Below, in pieces: positions 25,401-34,200 of a DNA stretch of 53,528 nucleotides (position 1 is the stretch's first letter; each line of letters begins with the position of its first letter). Origin of the DNA: Oscillospiraceae bacterium (GTDB lineage Bacteria > Bacillota_A > Clostridia > Oscillospirales > Oscillospiraceae); contig JAFQHF010000177.1 in NCBI GenBank assembly GCA_017398105.1, positions 1 through 53,528 on the forward strand, read 5' to 3'. The notes under the pieces were generated by a model. The model was not told the origin of the DNA, made no database searches, and saw nothing but the letters and a program-made list of their open reading frames with translations. A program made the translations under genes and the position numbers.

Positions 25401-28400
25401 TAGGCCGGAACCTCCAGGCAGCGGGTACACTGACCGTTCACATAGTCATGGCCCAGGGCCTCCAGGATTTCCTGCTCCACCAGGATTTCTTCGCAGCGGC
25501 CGCAGTGGCTGCCTTCTGTCAGACCGGTTTCGGTACAGGTGGGGTCTACCGCCTCGTCGGTCACCTCATCATGACCCAAGGCAGGAAGTTCTTCCTGTTC
25601 CACAAGGATCTCTTCACAGACAGAGCAGTGTCTGCCTTCCGTCAGACCGGATTCCAGACAGGTAGGCTCGATGCCCTCATCGATGACTTCGGTATGGCCG
25701 GGAGCCTCCAGCATTCTAGTCTCCTCATGGCCGCAGGTCTCGCATTCCCGGCGCTCCTCACCGTTTTCGGTACAGGTAACCTCTTCCGTGGTCTCCCATC
25801 CGGTGAAGCTGTGGCCCAGGGCACTTACATAGGTGTCCACGAAGCTATCTCCGCAGCGGCAGGTATGGGTGGTGTAGCCCCGCTCGGTGCAGGTGGGGGC
25901 AGTGACGGTTTCTTCATAGCTGTGGACATGCTCCAGAACGGGAATGGTTTCCGTTTTGGTCTCGCCGCAGACACGGCAGGTATAACGGCACTGACCCTCA
26001 GTTTCTTCCGTGGGTTCTCTTATAACGGTGCCGTCATTCCAGTCGTGGCCCGCAGCGGGAATGACTTCCTGTCTGACCAGAACGGTATCACAAACAGAGC
26101 AGTGAGCGCCATCCGTCAGGCCGGTTTCCGTGCAGGTGGGTTCAACACCCTCATCAGTAACCTCAGTATGTCCCAGCGCAGGAATCGTCTCCTGGCGGAT
26201 GATCACGGCATCGCAGACAGAGCAGTGGGAGCCTTCCGTCAGGCCGGTTTCGGTACAGGTTGCAGGAACAGCTTCGTCGGTCACTTCTTCGTGTCCGACA
26301 GCTTCCAGAACTTCGGATTCATAGTGGTCGCAGTTTTCGCAGTCCCGGCACTTTTCGCCGTCCCGGGTACAGGTGGGCTGCATCAGGATGTACCAGCTGC
26401 CGAAGCTGTGGCCGGTGGCATCCACGTAGGAATCCACATAGCTGTCGCCGCAGCGGCAGGTATGGGTGGTGTAGCCCTGCTCGGTACAGGTGGGCTGCGT
26501 AACCGTTTCTACATAGTTATGGACATGATCCAGCATGGGAATAGATTCCGTTCTGGTCTCGTCACAGCGTTCACAGGTGTAAGTACGGGCGCCCTCGGTC
26601 TCCTCGGTGGGTTCTCTGGTCACTTCTCCATCGTCCCAGTCGTGACCCAGTGCGGGAATCACCTGCTGTGCCGTCAGGACAGCATTACAGGCGGAGCAGT
26701 GGGAGCCTTCTGTCAGACCGGTTTCCGTACAGGTTGCGGGAACGGCTGCGTCAGTGACAATGTTGTGACCGTTTACGCAACTGGAAATCCAACGGATCGT
26801 GCCACCCCAGTTCTGGCGGACAGAGGATGTCCATGTGGAATTTCCGGCAGGGTAATAGGCCGTTGCCGACACTCTAAAGAAAGCATAATTGCCAATAGTG
26901 GGAGCATTTCCGCGGAAGGTAATTTTTGTCAACAACCCGCAGGCTGCGAACGCATACTGACCAATGCTGGTCACACCCGCAGGCAGGTCAATGCTTCTTA
27001 AATTCTCACAGTTGCTGAATGCATAGCTGCCGATGCCGGTCAAGCTGGCAGGCATATGGAAGCTACGCAAACTATCGCACTCATAAAAGGCATCCTCGCC
27101 AATATAGGTCACACTATCAGGCACATCCACGTTGGCCAGCTTGCCGCAGTATTTGAATGCATCCTCACCAATCCTGCGCAGACTTTCAGGAAGGTCGATA
27201 CTGGTTAACGCATTGCACAGGTTAAAGGTTCCGGTTTCGATACGGGTTACACCTTCAGGCACAGCAATGCTGGTTAAGGCGCTGCAGTTTGAAAACGCGT
27301 AGCTGCCAATGCTGGTCAACCCATCGGGCAGTTCTACAGTGGTGCAGCTGCTGCATTGACTGAATGCAGCATTACCAATATGGGTTACACCGCTTTGCAC
27401 TACAATGGCTGTGATTTCATTGCGGTGGGAGTACCATGGTGTAGCAGAAGCGGATGCATAATCCGTCATTTCTCCCGTACCGCTGATGGTCAGTACACCA
27501 TCCGCCAGTTCCCAGGTCAGGTTGTCACCGCAGGTGCCATGGGGATTGTTGGACACAGCCTGCCAGGTGATGGTACCGCCGTAGTTCTGACGGACAGAGG
27601 ATGTCCAGGTGGAATTGCCAGAGGGGTAGCGGGCGGTGGCAGTGACACCAGAGAAAACAATTGTGCCAAAGGTAGGAGCATTTCCGGTAAAGGTGATTTG
27701 TCTCAGACCGCTGCAGCCCAAAAATGCAGAATCACCAATGTTGGTCACTGCGGCGGGCAATTCTATGCTGCCCAAGCTGGTACATTCCAAAAAAGCCAAT
27801 TTGCCAATTCTGGTTAATCCGTCAGGTAGTTCTACGCTGGTTAAGTTTCCGCATTGTATAAAAGCATAATTACCAATGTCCGTCACTCCACTGCCAACAA
27901 CCACAGATCGAATTGCGCTGCGCTGATCATTCCAAGGCGCATAGTTAAGACTGCTGTAATCCGTCATCGCACCGCTGCCGGTGATGGTCAGAGTACCATT
28001 ATTCAGCGTCCAGGTCAGATTGGTACCGCAGGAATTGCTGGGCGTAGTCTGAGGCGTGTAGCTCTGCCAGGTAATGGTGCCGCCGTAGTTCTGGCGCTTG
28101 GCAGCTGTCCAGGTGGAATTGTTGGAGGGATAATAGGCCGTTGCGCATACATAGGAACTAAACACTACAGATGCAAATGTGGGCGCATTGCCTGTAAAGG
28201 TAATGCTGCTCATGTCATTGCAGTAGGCAAACGCATCTGTGCCAATGCTGGTTACGCCCTCCGGAATCTCAATGCTGCTCAGGATACTGCAGTAGCTGAA
28301 CGCCCTGTCACCAATACTGGTCAGGCTGTCAGGCAGGTCGATGCTGCTCAAACTTCTGCAGTTGGAAAAAGACGCAGCACCAATGCTGGTTACGCCGTCC

Positions 28401-29089
28401 GGAATATCGATGCTGGTCAAGCTGCTGCAGGTAGCAAAAGCCTGTCCTTCCATGGTGGTCAGATTGGCAGGCAGATTGATGCCGGGCAGACTGGTGCAGT
28501 AACCAAAAGACCGGTAGCCAAGGCTGGTAACACTGGAGGGAAGGGTTACGCTGGCAAGATTGCGGCATTCATAAAATGCGTAATCGCCAATGCTGGTAAC
28601 GCCGCTGCCCACGACCACAGAGGTAATGGTGTTTTTCTGGTCGTACCAGGGCATTGTACACTCACCAATAGAATAATTCCAGGAATAATCCCGCATGGCG
28701 CCACTGCCGCTGATGGTCAGGGTGCCGTTATTCAGCGTCCAGGTCACATTGGTGCCGCAGGTGCCGCTGGTGGCGGCCACAGCTTCTTCAGCGGCAGAGT
28801 CCTGGCCTGCCACCTCTGCCGGAACGGTTTCTTCCGGTTCCGTCAAAATGGGCGCAGTGGTTTCCGGCACCGGTTCCGTTGTGATGGGTGCCGTTGTCTC
28901 CAATATCGGTTCTGTTGCCGGGGCTGTTTCCGCCGGGGCTTCTGTTTCCAAAATGATCGTCTCCGGGGCGGAGGTTTCTTCCTCAATGGGAAGCAGCTCC
29001 GTCTCCTGGGCAAAGGCTGTCACCGGCATCATGCCGAAGACCATTGTCAGAGCCAGGAAGAGTGCGAAACATCTTCTCATAATCTCCAT
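22484..29089 (-). CDS. Giant secreted BspA-type leucine-rich-repeat protein
   Basis: 2201 residues. Signal peptide (MRRCFALFLALTMVFGMMPVTAFA), a Thr/Glu/Pro linker to about 105, three LRR_5 (BspA/TpLRR) blocks to about 766, each with units like SIGDYAFYECRNLASVTLP and each closed by a NGTLTISGSGAM-type strand at its start. Then 11 units of about 40 residues, each with CxxC and ending in GH (about 770-1230), then Ig-like/Big_2 repeats to the end. The last 950 residues are homologous to those of the double-cohesin protein at 31242-35450. No LPXTG, dockerin or SLH motif. BspA LRR proteins bind host or bacterial surfaces. Own promoter and terminator. Confidence 0.85.
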   Translation of the reverse strand: MEIMRRCFALFLALTMVFGMMPVTAFAQETELLPIEEETSAPETIILETEAPAETAPATEPILETTAPITTEPVPETTAPILTEPEETVPAEVAGQDSAAEEAVAATSGTCGTNVTWTLNNGTLTISGSGAMRDYSWNYSIGECTMPWYDQKNTITSVVVGSGVTSIGDYAFYECRNLASVTLPSSVTSLGYRSFGYCTSLPGINLPANLTTMEGQAFATCSSLTSIDIPDGVTSIGAASFSNCRSLSSIDLPDSLTSIGDRAFSYCSILSSIEIPEGVTSIGTDAFAYCNDMSSITFTGNAPTFASVVFSSYVCATAYYPSNNSTWTAAKRQNYGGTITWQSYTPQTTPSNSCGTNLTWTLNNGTLTITGSGAMTDYSSLNYAPWNDQRSAIRSVVVGSGVTDIGNYAFIQCGNLTSVELPDGLTRIGKLAFLECTSLGSIELPAAVTNIGDSAFLGCSGLRQITFTGNAPTFGTIVFSGVTATARYPSGNSTWTSSVRQNYGGTITWQAVSNNPHGTCGDNLTWELADGVLTISGTGEMTDYASASATPWYSHRNEITAIVVQSGVTHIGNAAFSQCSSCTTVELPDGLTSIGSYAFSNCSALTSIAVPEGVTRIETGTFNLCNALTSIDLPESLRRIGEDAFKYCGKLANVDVPDSVTYIGEDAFYECDSLRSFHMPASLTGIGSYAFSNCENLRSIDLPAGVTSIGQYAFAACGLLTKITFRGNAPTIGNYAFFRVSATAYYPAGNSTWTSSVRQNWGGTIRWISSCVNGHNIVTDAAVPATCTETGLTEGSHCSACNAVLTAQQVIPALGHDWDDGEVTREPTEETEGARTYTCERCDETRTESIPMLDHVHNYVETVTQPTCTEQGYTTHTCRCGDSYVDSYVDATGHSFGSWYILMQPTCTRDGEKCRDCENCDHYESEVLEAVGHEEVTDEAVPATCTETGLTEGSHCSVCDAVIIRQETIPALGHTEVTDEGVEPTCTETGLTDGAHCSVCDTVLVRQEVIPAAGHDWNDGTVIREPTEETEGQCRYTCRVCGETKTETIPVLEHVHSYEETVTAPTCTERGYTTHTCRCGDSFVDTYVSALGHSFTGWETTEEVTCTENGEERRECETCGHEETRMLEAPGHTEVIDEGIEPTCLESGLTEGRHCSVCEEILVEQEELPALGHDEVTDEAVDPTCTETGLTEGSHCGRCEEILVEQEILEALGHDYVNGQCTRCLEVPAYTIEVRSTTGLDYLPDGKTLTLEAWRMPENQKMDVQWQITAGAGHASVRDDGLVTAGAVGVPQNVTVTAVNPEDGVSNSMTLLILPKNTALILKRDGQTVSTLGVDIKHTQTLELTVEAGGRSLSNAALTWSAGTGGVASVENGTVTIHKTGTAAITVRDTYGLTGTASLNVYYVDTAKKLTAVTDIPAIGLQQGDTARISVFGDSLIPAEDLLFTSSNVEIVSVDENGILTGGTKTGNAKITAVVQDDPMKRSTVVSIKVIPAQTRSLTLTPEDLVLDKTELTTPASRTITITAEAEGISGPMTLNAKSLKWTSSNTALAKVKANADGTATVTLTANKDGEALITAQTTDLAKLTAVMRLSVVDRVPKLGSASVTLNPLMESGVYLNLIAGYENGITGVAVEHSGLDVSYNSEDGFWMLFANTDLKNGNINTTVSVICEDGKIYDLPLKVAVKNTVPAITIKQNTKLDLFYTDSRTDLTVTAKNTMVEKLELTDTDDFRMDENGVIRFADDLKAKLTANPKYKPDTKATLVVYLEDYIDPVEKALTITTAKTNMTLATDPASSILNTAMTDDYRISFRILNKTAKTVLDLRQDQVSCSKDFYVTDNGKVTVDFGSPYKGNVDLYVQLDNWMQSVKVTHKVSLDTKLPTTKLAVPTLKINNNFADRTARTEITLNQGNMEIVRFGSFTSTAKAGTPARTEANKITLSYADGIITAQIRRGQMPKAGTYSYTAVPYVRDQQGNEAALKAVTVKVTISTAVPKVTLAAKGKLDTVNPESEIVYTVNTVSEGNLEAVELKQGAELFEISELGRNAQGKPEFTLKLREGVRYATKTAYKIALEYTISGTRYESAVLSVKVTQSALKGMGALNKYIPGEDSVVVSLAITAPENARMAEIRINPSKSAKELLAALDNSALSGNLLTESTAEARLVLPIADWRGLQRGKVYKLALEITPVGHASDAKLTQVTVNIEIAK

Positions 29090-29143
29090 ACTTCACGCGT
29101 CCTTTCATCTCTGCGCTTCAACAGGCATACTCTTACATATCTC

Positions 29144-29171
29144 ATTATAAACCATATTCCCCGTTTCGCAA
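29144..29171 (-). promoter_or_regulatory. Promoter of the LRR surface protein gene
   Basis: On the minus strand: TTGCGA (29171-29166), 16-base spacer, TATAAT (29149-29144), 55 bases above the start codon. Confidence 0.55.
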
Positions 29172-29274
29172 GCCTGTTTTTCCCGTTTTTTCCATTTTCG
29201 GTAGAATCATGAGAATATGCTTTTTCTGAATGCAAATTGAAATCTGTTCTTGTGCATTTTTTTAAGACTTCCAC

Positions 29275-29327
29275 AAAAAAGCACTGCCCCTGTAAGCCCA
29301 CCGAAGACGGCTTTGCAGGAGCAGCGC
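29275..29327 (-). terminator. Terminator of the dockerin-CAP gene
   Basis: Stem AGCGCTGCTCCTG..AAGCC with GGCTT.CAGGGGCAGTGCT (a few mismatches) followed on the minus strand by TTTTTTG. Confidence 0.75.
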
Positions 29328-29339
29328 TCTGTTTTGTTT

Positions 29340-31100
29340 TCATTCGCTGAAGGGCAGCTGTTCATAGCCCTGCCAGCTGGCAAGGTGCCGGGTCAGGATC
29401 ATCCGGTCCCGGGTATTCACCCGGCCATCCTGATTCACATCCGCGGCATCCATATTTACAATCGAAGCAGGGTAGCCTGTCCAACTTGCCAGATACCGGG
29501 TCAGCGTCATTCTGTCCAGGGTATTCACCCGGCCATCGCCGTCTACGTCGCCATACAGAACCGGCGTATCCTCCAGAGGCGGGATCTCCCGCTCCTCAAA
29601 ATGGTCGCAGTTTTCGCAGTCCCGCCGCTCCTTTCCGGGGTTCCCGACGGTGGGTGCGGTAACAACTGCCCAGTCTCCATAGCTGTGGCCGGTGGCATCC
29701 ACGTAACTGTCCACATAGCTGTCGCCGCAGCCGCTGCAGGTGTGGGTGGTATAGCCCCGCTCCGTGCAGGTGGGCGGTGTCACCTGGGTGGTATAGGTGC
29801 AGGTATGGCCCTGATAGCTGCTGGCATTGAAGAAATCCACCTGATATTCCAGCTTGGCAGGACTGCCGTCTCTGGTCTGCAGGCCGGTGATCTCCACGTT
29901 GAAAATGCCGCTGTAACTGGACAGATTGCTGGAACCGGGGTTGAAAATAATGCAGTTGGGGATACCGTACCAGCCGGTATCCACGCCCAGGCAGGCCGTA
30001 TTGTGATTGACCGGGTTACCGGTGCGGGAGTTCATGGTCCAGCTGCGTCCGTCCGACTGCCGGGTGATGGTAATGGAGATGTTTTCCCGGACAGGTGTCT
30101 GGAATTTATTGGGATTCACGGTGACGGACCAGACCACGCTGCCGTCAAAGAGCTGGGTCGGGAAATTGCCCGCAGCCGGATAGGCCACGAAATCATAATC
30201 TGCATAGCCGCTTCTGTCAAAGACCTTCATGACGGAATAGTTGTTCCGGGATGCAGACTGGGCATAGCCGAAGCCCACATTCAGCAGCTCCGGATTCAGG
30301 AACCACCTGCGGTGGCCCAGTCTGGTGATATTATAGGGATCACTGTCTTCAATGCAGCCCGTAATGCCCACCTGCAGGGAAACCTGTGCACTGTAGCCGT
30401 AATTGTAGGAAATGTTACTGCTGCTGGTGGCCGCATATCCCTTTTCATAAAACGCATTGTCCATGTCCGCAGGCTTCGGCGGTGTGTGGGTCAGGTCATC
30501 GATGGCCGCCAGAACCACTGCGCCATGCTGGGCATAGTCGGTGATCTCCTCATCCAGCTGAAGCAAAGGCAGATTGGCTGCCGTGCGGATAAAGTTCAGC
30601 AGAGCAAGGCCGTTTTGCAGATAGGAATCACTGAGTCTGCCTGCCGCGTAGGGGGCGCGCACGGAGGGATTCACCGCAAAAATGCTGGTGGGGTTTGTGA
30701 TGGCACGGTATTTCTGTGCGATCTGCGCCTTACTGGGAGCCTGGGCATTCAGGTTGCCGCTGTGAGAGAATACCCGAACCTCGCTGTCCACCGCCTCCTG
30801 GGATGCGGTTGCTTCCTCCAGGCTCACCGTCGGTTCTGTTTCCTCCGGTGCCTGCGTAGTCTCGGGAACGGCTTCCTCCGGAGCCGTCTGTTCCGGAATC
30901 TGCACAGGCTCCGTGATTTCCGGCAGGGTTTCCTCTGTTACCGGGACAGTCTCTTCCGGAACCGTAGTTTCCAGAGGAACTGTCTCCTCCAGAATCAGTT
31001 CAATTTGAATTTCCTCTTCGGCAGATACAGACACCGGGAGCAGTCCCAGCACCAGCGCCATGGCCAGCATCACGAAAAAACCGCGTTTCAGAACATCCAT
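29340..31100 (-). CDS. Secreted CAP-domain protein with C-terminal dockerin
   Basis: About 586 residues. Signal peptide ending near SVSA, a Glu/Thr/Pro linker, then a CAP/SCP domain (about 165-330): LLNFIRTAANLPLLQLDEEI, THTPPKP with its His, and LGHRRWFLNPELLNVGFGYA. Two Cys/His units of the kind seen in the LRR protein follow, then a type I dockerin: GDVDGDGRVNTLDRMTLTRYLASW and ADVNQDGRVNTRDRMILTRHLASW, with both calcium loops complete. Start at ATG 31100, 7 bases after AAGGAG; ATG 31106 is too close to it. The dockerin should plug into cohesins of the neighbouring proteins. CAP activity here is unknown. Confidence 0.88.
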   Translation of the reverse strand: MDVLKRGFFVMLAMALVLGLLPVSVSAEEEIQIELILEETVPLETTVPEETVPVTEETLPEITEPVQIPEQTAPEEAVPETTQAPEETEPTVSLEEATASQEAVDSEVRVFSHSGNLNAQAPSKAQIAQKYRAITNPTSIFAVNPSVRAPYAAGRLSDSYLQNGLALLNFIRTAANLPLLQLDEEITDYAQHGAVVLAAIDDLTHTPPKPADMDNAFYEKGYAATSSSNISYNYGYSAQVSLQVGITGCIEDSDPYNITRLGHRRWFLNPELLNVGFGYAQSASRNNYSVMKVFDRSGYADYDFVAYPAAGNFPTQLFDGSVVWSVTVNPNKFQTPVRENISITITRQSDGRSWTMNSRTGNPVNHNTACLGVDTGWYGIPNCIIFNPGSSNLSSYSGIFNVEITGLQTRDGSPAKLEYQVDFFNASSYQGHTCTYTTQVTPPTCTERGYTTHTCSGCGDSYVDSYVDATGHSYGDWAVVTAPTVGNPGKERRDCENCDHFEEREIPPLEDTPVLYGDVDGDGRVNTLDRMTLTRYLASWTGYPASIVNMDAADVNQDGRVNTRDRMILTRHLASWQGYEQLPFSE

Positions 31101-31196
31101 ATCCATGCTCCTTCATCATTTTGTTACAATTTATTTTATCATATCCTTATGGGAATTTCATCTCATTTTGTAACTTTTGGCCGTCAATTTGCGCAA

Positions 31197-31226
31197 AAAA
31201 GGTACCGTCCTTGCGGACGGTACCTT
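31197..31226 (-). terminator. Terminator of the cohesin operon
   Basis: Perfect stem AAGGTACCGTCC/GGACGGTACCTT with a four-base loop, followed on the minus strand by TTTT. It ends the 38759-31242 transcription unit. Confidence 0.85.
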
Positions 31227-31241
31227 TGGATTGGGTGTGCG

Positions 31242-34200
31242 TTATCTGGGAATTTTGATGTTTACGGTCACCTGGGTGATCTTTGCATCAATTGCATTGT
31301 GCTCCGGAATGATATCCAGAACCAGCTTGTAGGTCTTACCGGCCTGCAGGTAGCTGGGATAGTACACATTCCAGGACAGATTTTCGATTCTTCCGTTTCC
31401 TTCAACCGGATAGGAATCACCATCCGCTATCAGTGCAGCTGCCAGTTCTCTGGAGGATTTTGCCGTATTCACAGCAATATACTCCATCTTTGCATTGGCG
31501 GGAGACTGCAGTTCAACTGCCACAGACAGGGTATCCTGGCCATATGCATAGGCAGCAGGTGTTGCCTTGACCTTCAGCGCAGTCTGGGTAACCTTCACAT
31601 TGGCAGGTGCCGTCACAAATTCCTCACCGGCGATTACGTAAACAAAACTCACCTTGTAGGTCTGCTTGGTAGAATACTGCACATCAGGATTCAGCTTCAG
31701 GGTGAAATACTGCTTGCCCGTAGAGTCGGTCCGCAGGTCAGATGTTTCAAACAGGTACCCGTCATAGCTGTCCGCCAGATAGATGCCACCCAGCCTGCCA
31801 TCGTAATTGGTGATTTTGTTCACCGTGTAGACGATCTCGCTGTTGGGATCGACTGTATCCAGCTTGCCCTTTGCACCCAGGGTCAGCTTGGGTTCTGCGG
31901 TAACCACAGTAACATTCACCTTTACAGGCTTCAGCGCCTGGCCGTTCTCCAGAGTAGGAACCGCAGAGAAGGCATAGGTACCGGCTCTTGGCATTTCGCC
32001 ATTGTCACCGGGCATCAGCTGTGCCACAACCTGATTCTCATATTCATCATAATATACGAAAATCTTCTCCGTGTTGGCATCGGGCTTCACGGGTGTGAAG
32101 TCCATACCCGCCAGCGCCAGATTGCTGTGGTTCAGCGTAACTGCAGTAAAATCGTAGGTAGGAAGATGCGTGTTAAGTTTCAGAGTAGCCTTTGCCAACT
32201 TCACCGTGGGAGCTGCGGTCGCCACCGTCACATTGTGTTTGATGGTCACAGGCTGCATCCAGTTATCCTTCTGGATGGAGATGTTCAGGGTGGTCTTTGC
32301 CGCATAGTTCAGGGTCAGGCTGATCCGGTCATCGTCCCTGTCAATACTGGGAGAGTAGCCCTCCACCCGGATAACATCCGCCTCTTCCAGATCCACTGTC
32401 TGCTTTGCGGTCTTGTTGTACAGGCGGAAGGACAGGCAGGGTGTTGCATCACCGTAGATATAGCTGGTATTGATGATGCTGGAAGCAGGATCAGTTGCCA
32501 GATTCAGCTTGGTGGCAGAGGTGGTGATGGTAACAGCCTTCTCTACAGGATATGCATAATCCTCCAGATAGATCCGCATGGTGCCCTTGGTGTTGGGCTT
32601 ATACTTGGGATTTGCCGCCATTCTGGAAATCAGGCCGCTTGTGAAGCGGATCACATCGTCTTCCATATAGAAGTCTTCGTTGCCGGTCTGAGCCAGCTGC
32701 AGATCCGTCACAACCGCATCCTTGGCAGTGACAGTCACGCCGGTCTGGCTGTCGGTATAGAACAGATCCATCTTGGCATTCTGCTTGATGGTGATGGCAG
32801 GTGTGCTGTTCTTTACCGTCACCTTCAGGGGCAGGAAATAGGTGCCCTCTTCGCAGTCAACCCGCAGGGACGTATTGATGTTGCCGTTTCTCAGCTGGCC
32901 AATGGCCCGGATGTTCACCATGCCGCTGTCCGGGTCATATCCGGCAGCCAGCTGGCCGCCGGCAATGGCAACGGACGTAATGGGATTCTCATAACCGGCA
33001 GTCAGCGCCACATTGCTGCCGCTGGTCATCATGGGATTCACCGTTACAGTTGCTGCGCCCAGCTTGGGGGCCTTGTCGTAAACCAGAAGCTCGGTGGTTG
33101 CGGTGACCTTCGCCAGGTCGGTGGTCTGGGCCGTAATGGTAGCTCTGCCATCCTTATTGGCGGTGATGGTCACAGTCGCGCTGCCGTCTGCGTTGGCCTT
33201 GACCTTTGCCAGGGCCGTATTGGAGGAGGACCACTTCAGGCTCCTGCTGGTCAGGGTAATGGAGCCGAAGGCACCCTCTGCCTGGGGATAGATGGTAAAG
33301 GTGCGGGATGCGGGCGTGGTCAGAGCCGCCTTATCCAGGATCACTTCCTCGGGGGCCAGAGTCAGATACTGCGTCTGGGGGGCAATGATCTTCACATTGA
33401 CGGTGACCTTTCTCTTCAGAGGATCGTCCTTGATTGCGGCAGTGATCTTGGCGGTGCCGGTTCTGCTGCCGCCGGTGATGTAGCCTTCTTCATCCACCGT
33501 TGCCATCTGGGCATTGGAAGTGGTGAATTCCAGATCCTCACAGCTGATCTGATCGTCGCCGAAGACCACCATCTGTGCAGTTTCATTCTCCTGCAGACCG
33601 ATGGAAGGCACATCCGTAACGGCAGTCAGCTTCTTGGCCGGATCAACGTAATAAACATCCAGCTTAAAGGAAGCCTTCAGGCCGTAGGGATCTTCTGCGG
33701 TGATGTTGCAGGTGCCGGGTTTGTGCAGGAACAACGCCTCCGTATAGATTTCTGCAACTGCCTTGGCACTGAACTTCCATTCAAGAGAATCTCCATGAAT
33801 GGGAATGCCAGCCACTTCGGCAGACAATGTCACGATGCCACCACAATCTGCCATATCAAGTCTCAGCTCATCACCAATGGGCATGTCATCATAAATGACA
33901 TGCATTTCAGCATTTGTGGGCACCACATAGAATGTCATGATTCCGTATGCTCCGGTTTCAGAGTCGGTTGCAGAAATCACGATTTCCCGAACTTCTGTGA
34001 CTGCTCTTGCTGTCAGGCTGTTTCTGCTGAAGTACGCATATTCGTCACCTTCGACTATTTCCCATACTGCGTCAATGGTGGTATTCGTCTGCGTGTTATC
34101 CGCATACATGTACACGCTTTTTCCGCTTACAACATAAGGCAGATCATACAGGCTGCGCAGTTCCAGACTGCCGGGAGCGCTCTCGCCGCAGACCGTACAT

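Noticed and set aside
22538..27001. Open plus-strand frame of 1487 codons opposite the LRR protein
   Set aside because: Same codon-bias shadow; no ribosome site and no recognisable domain.
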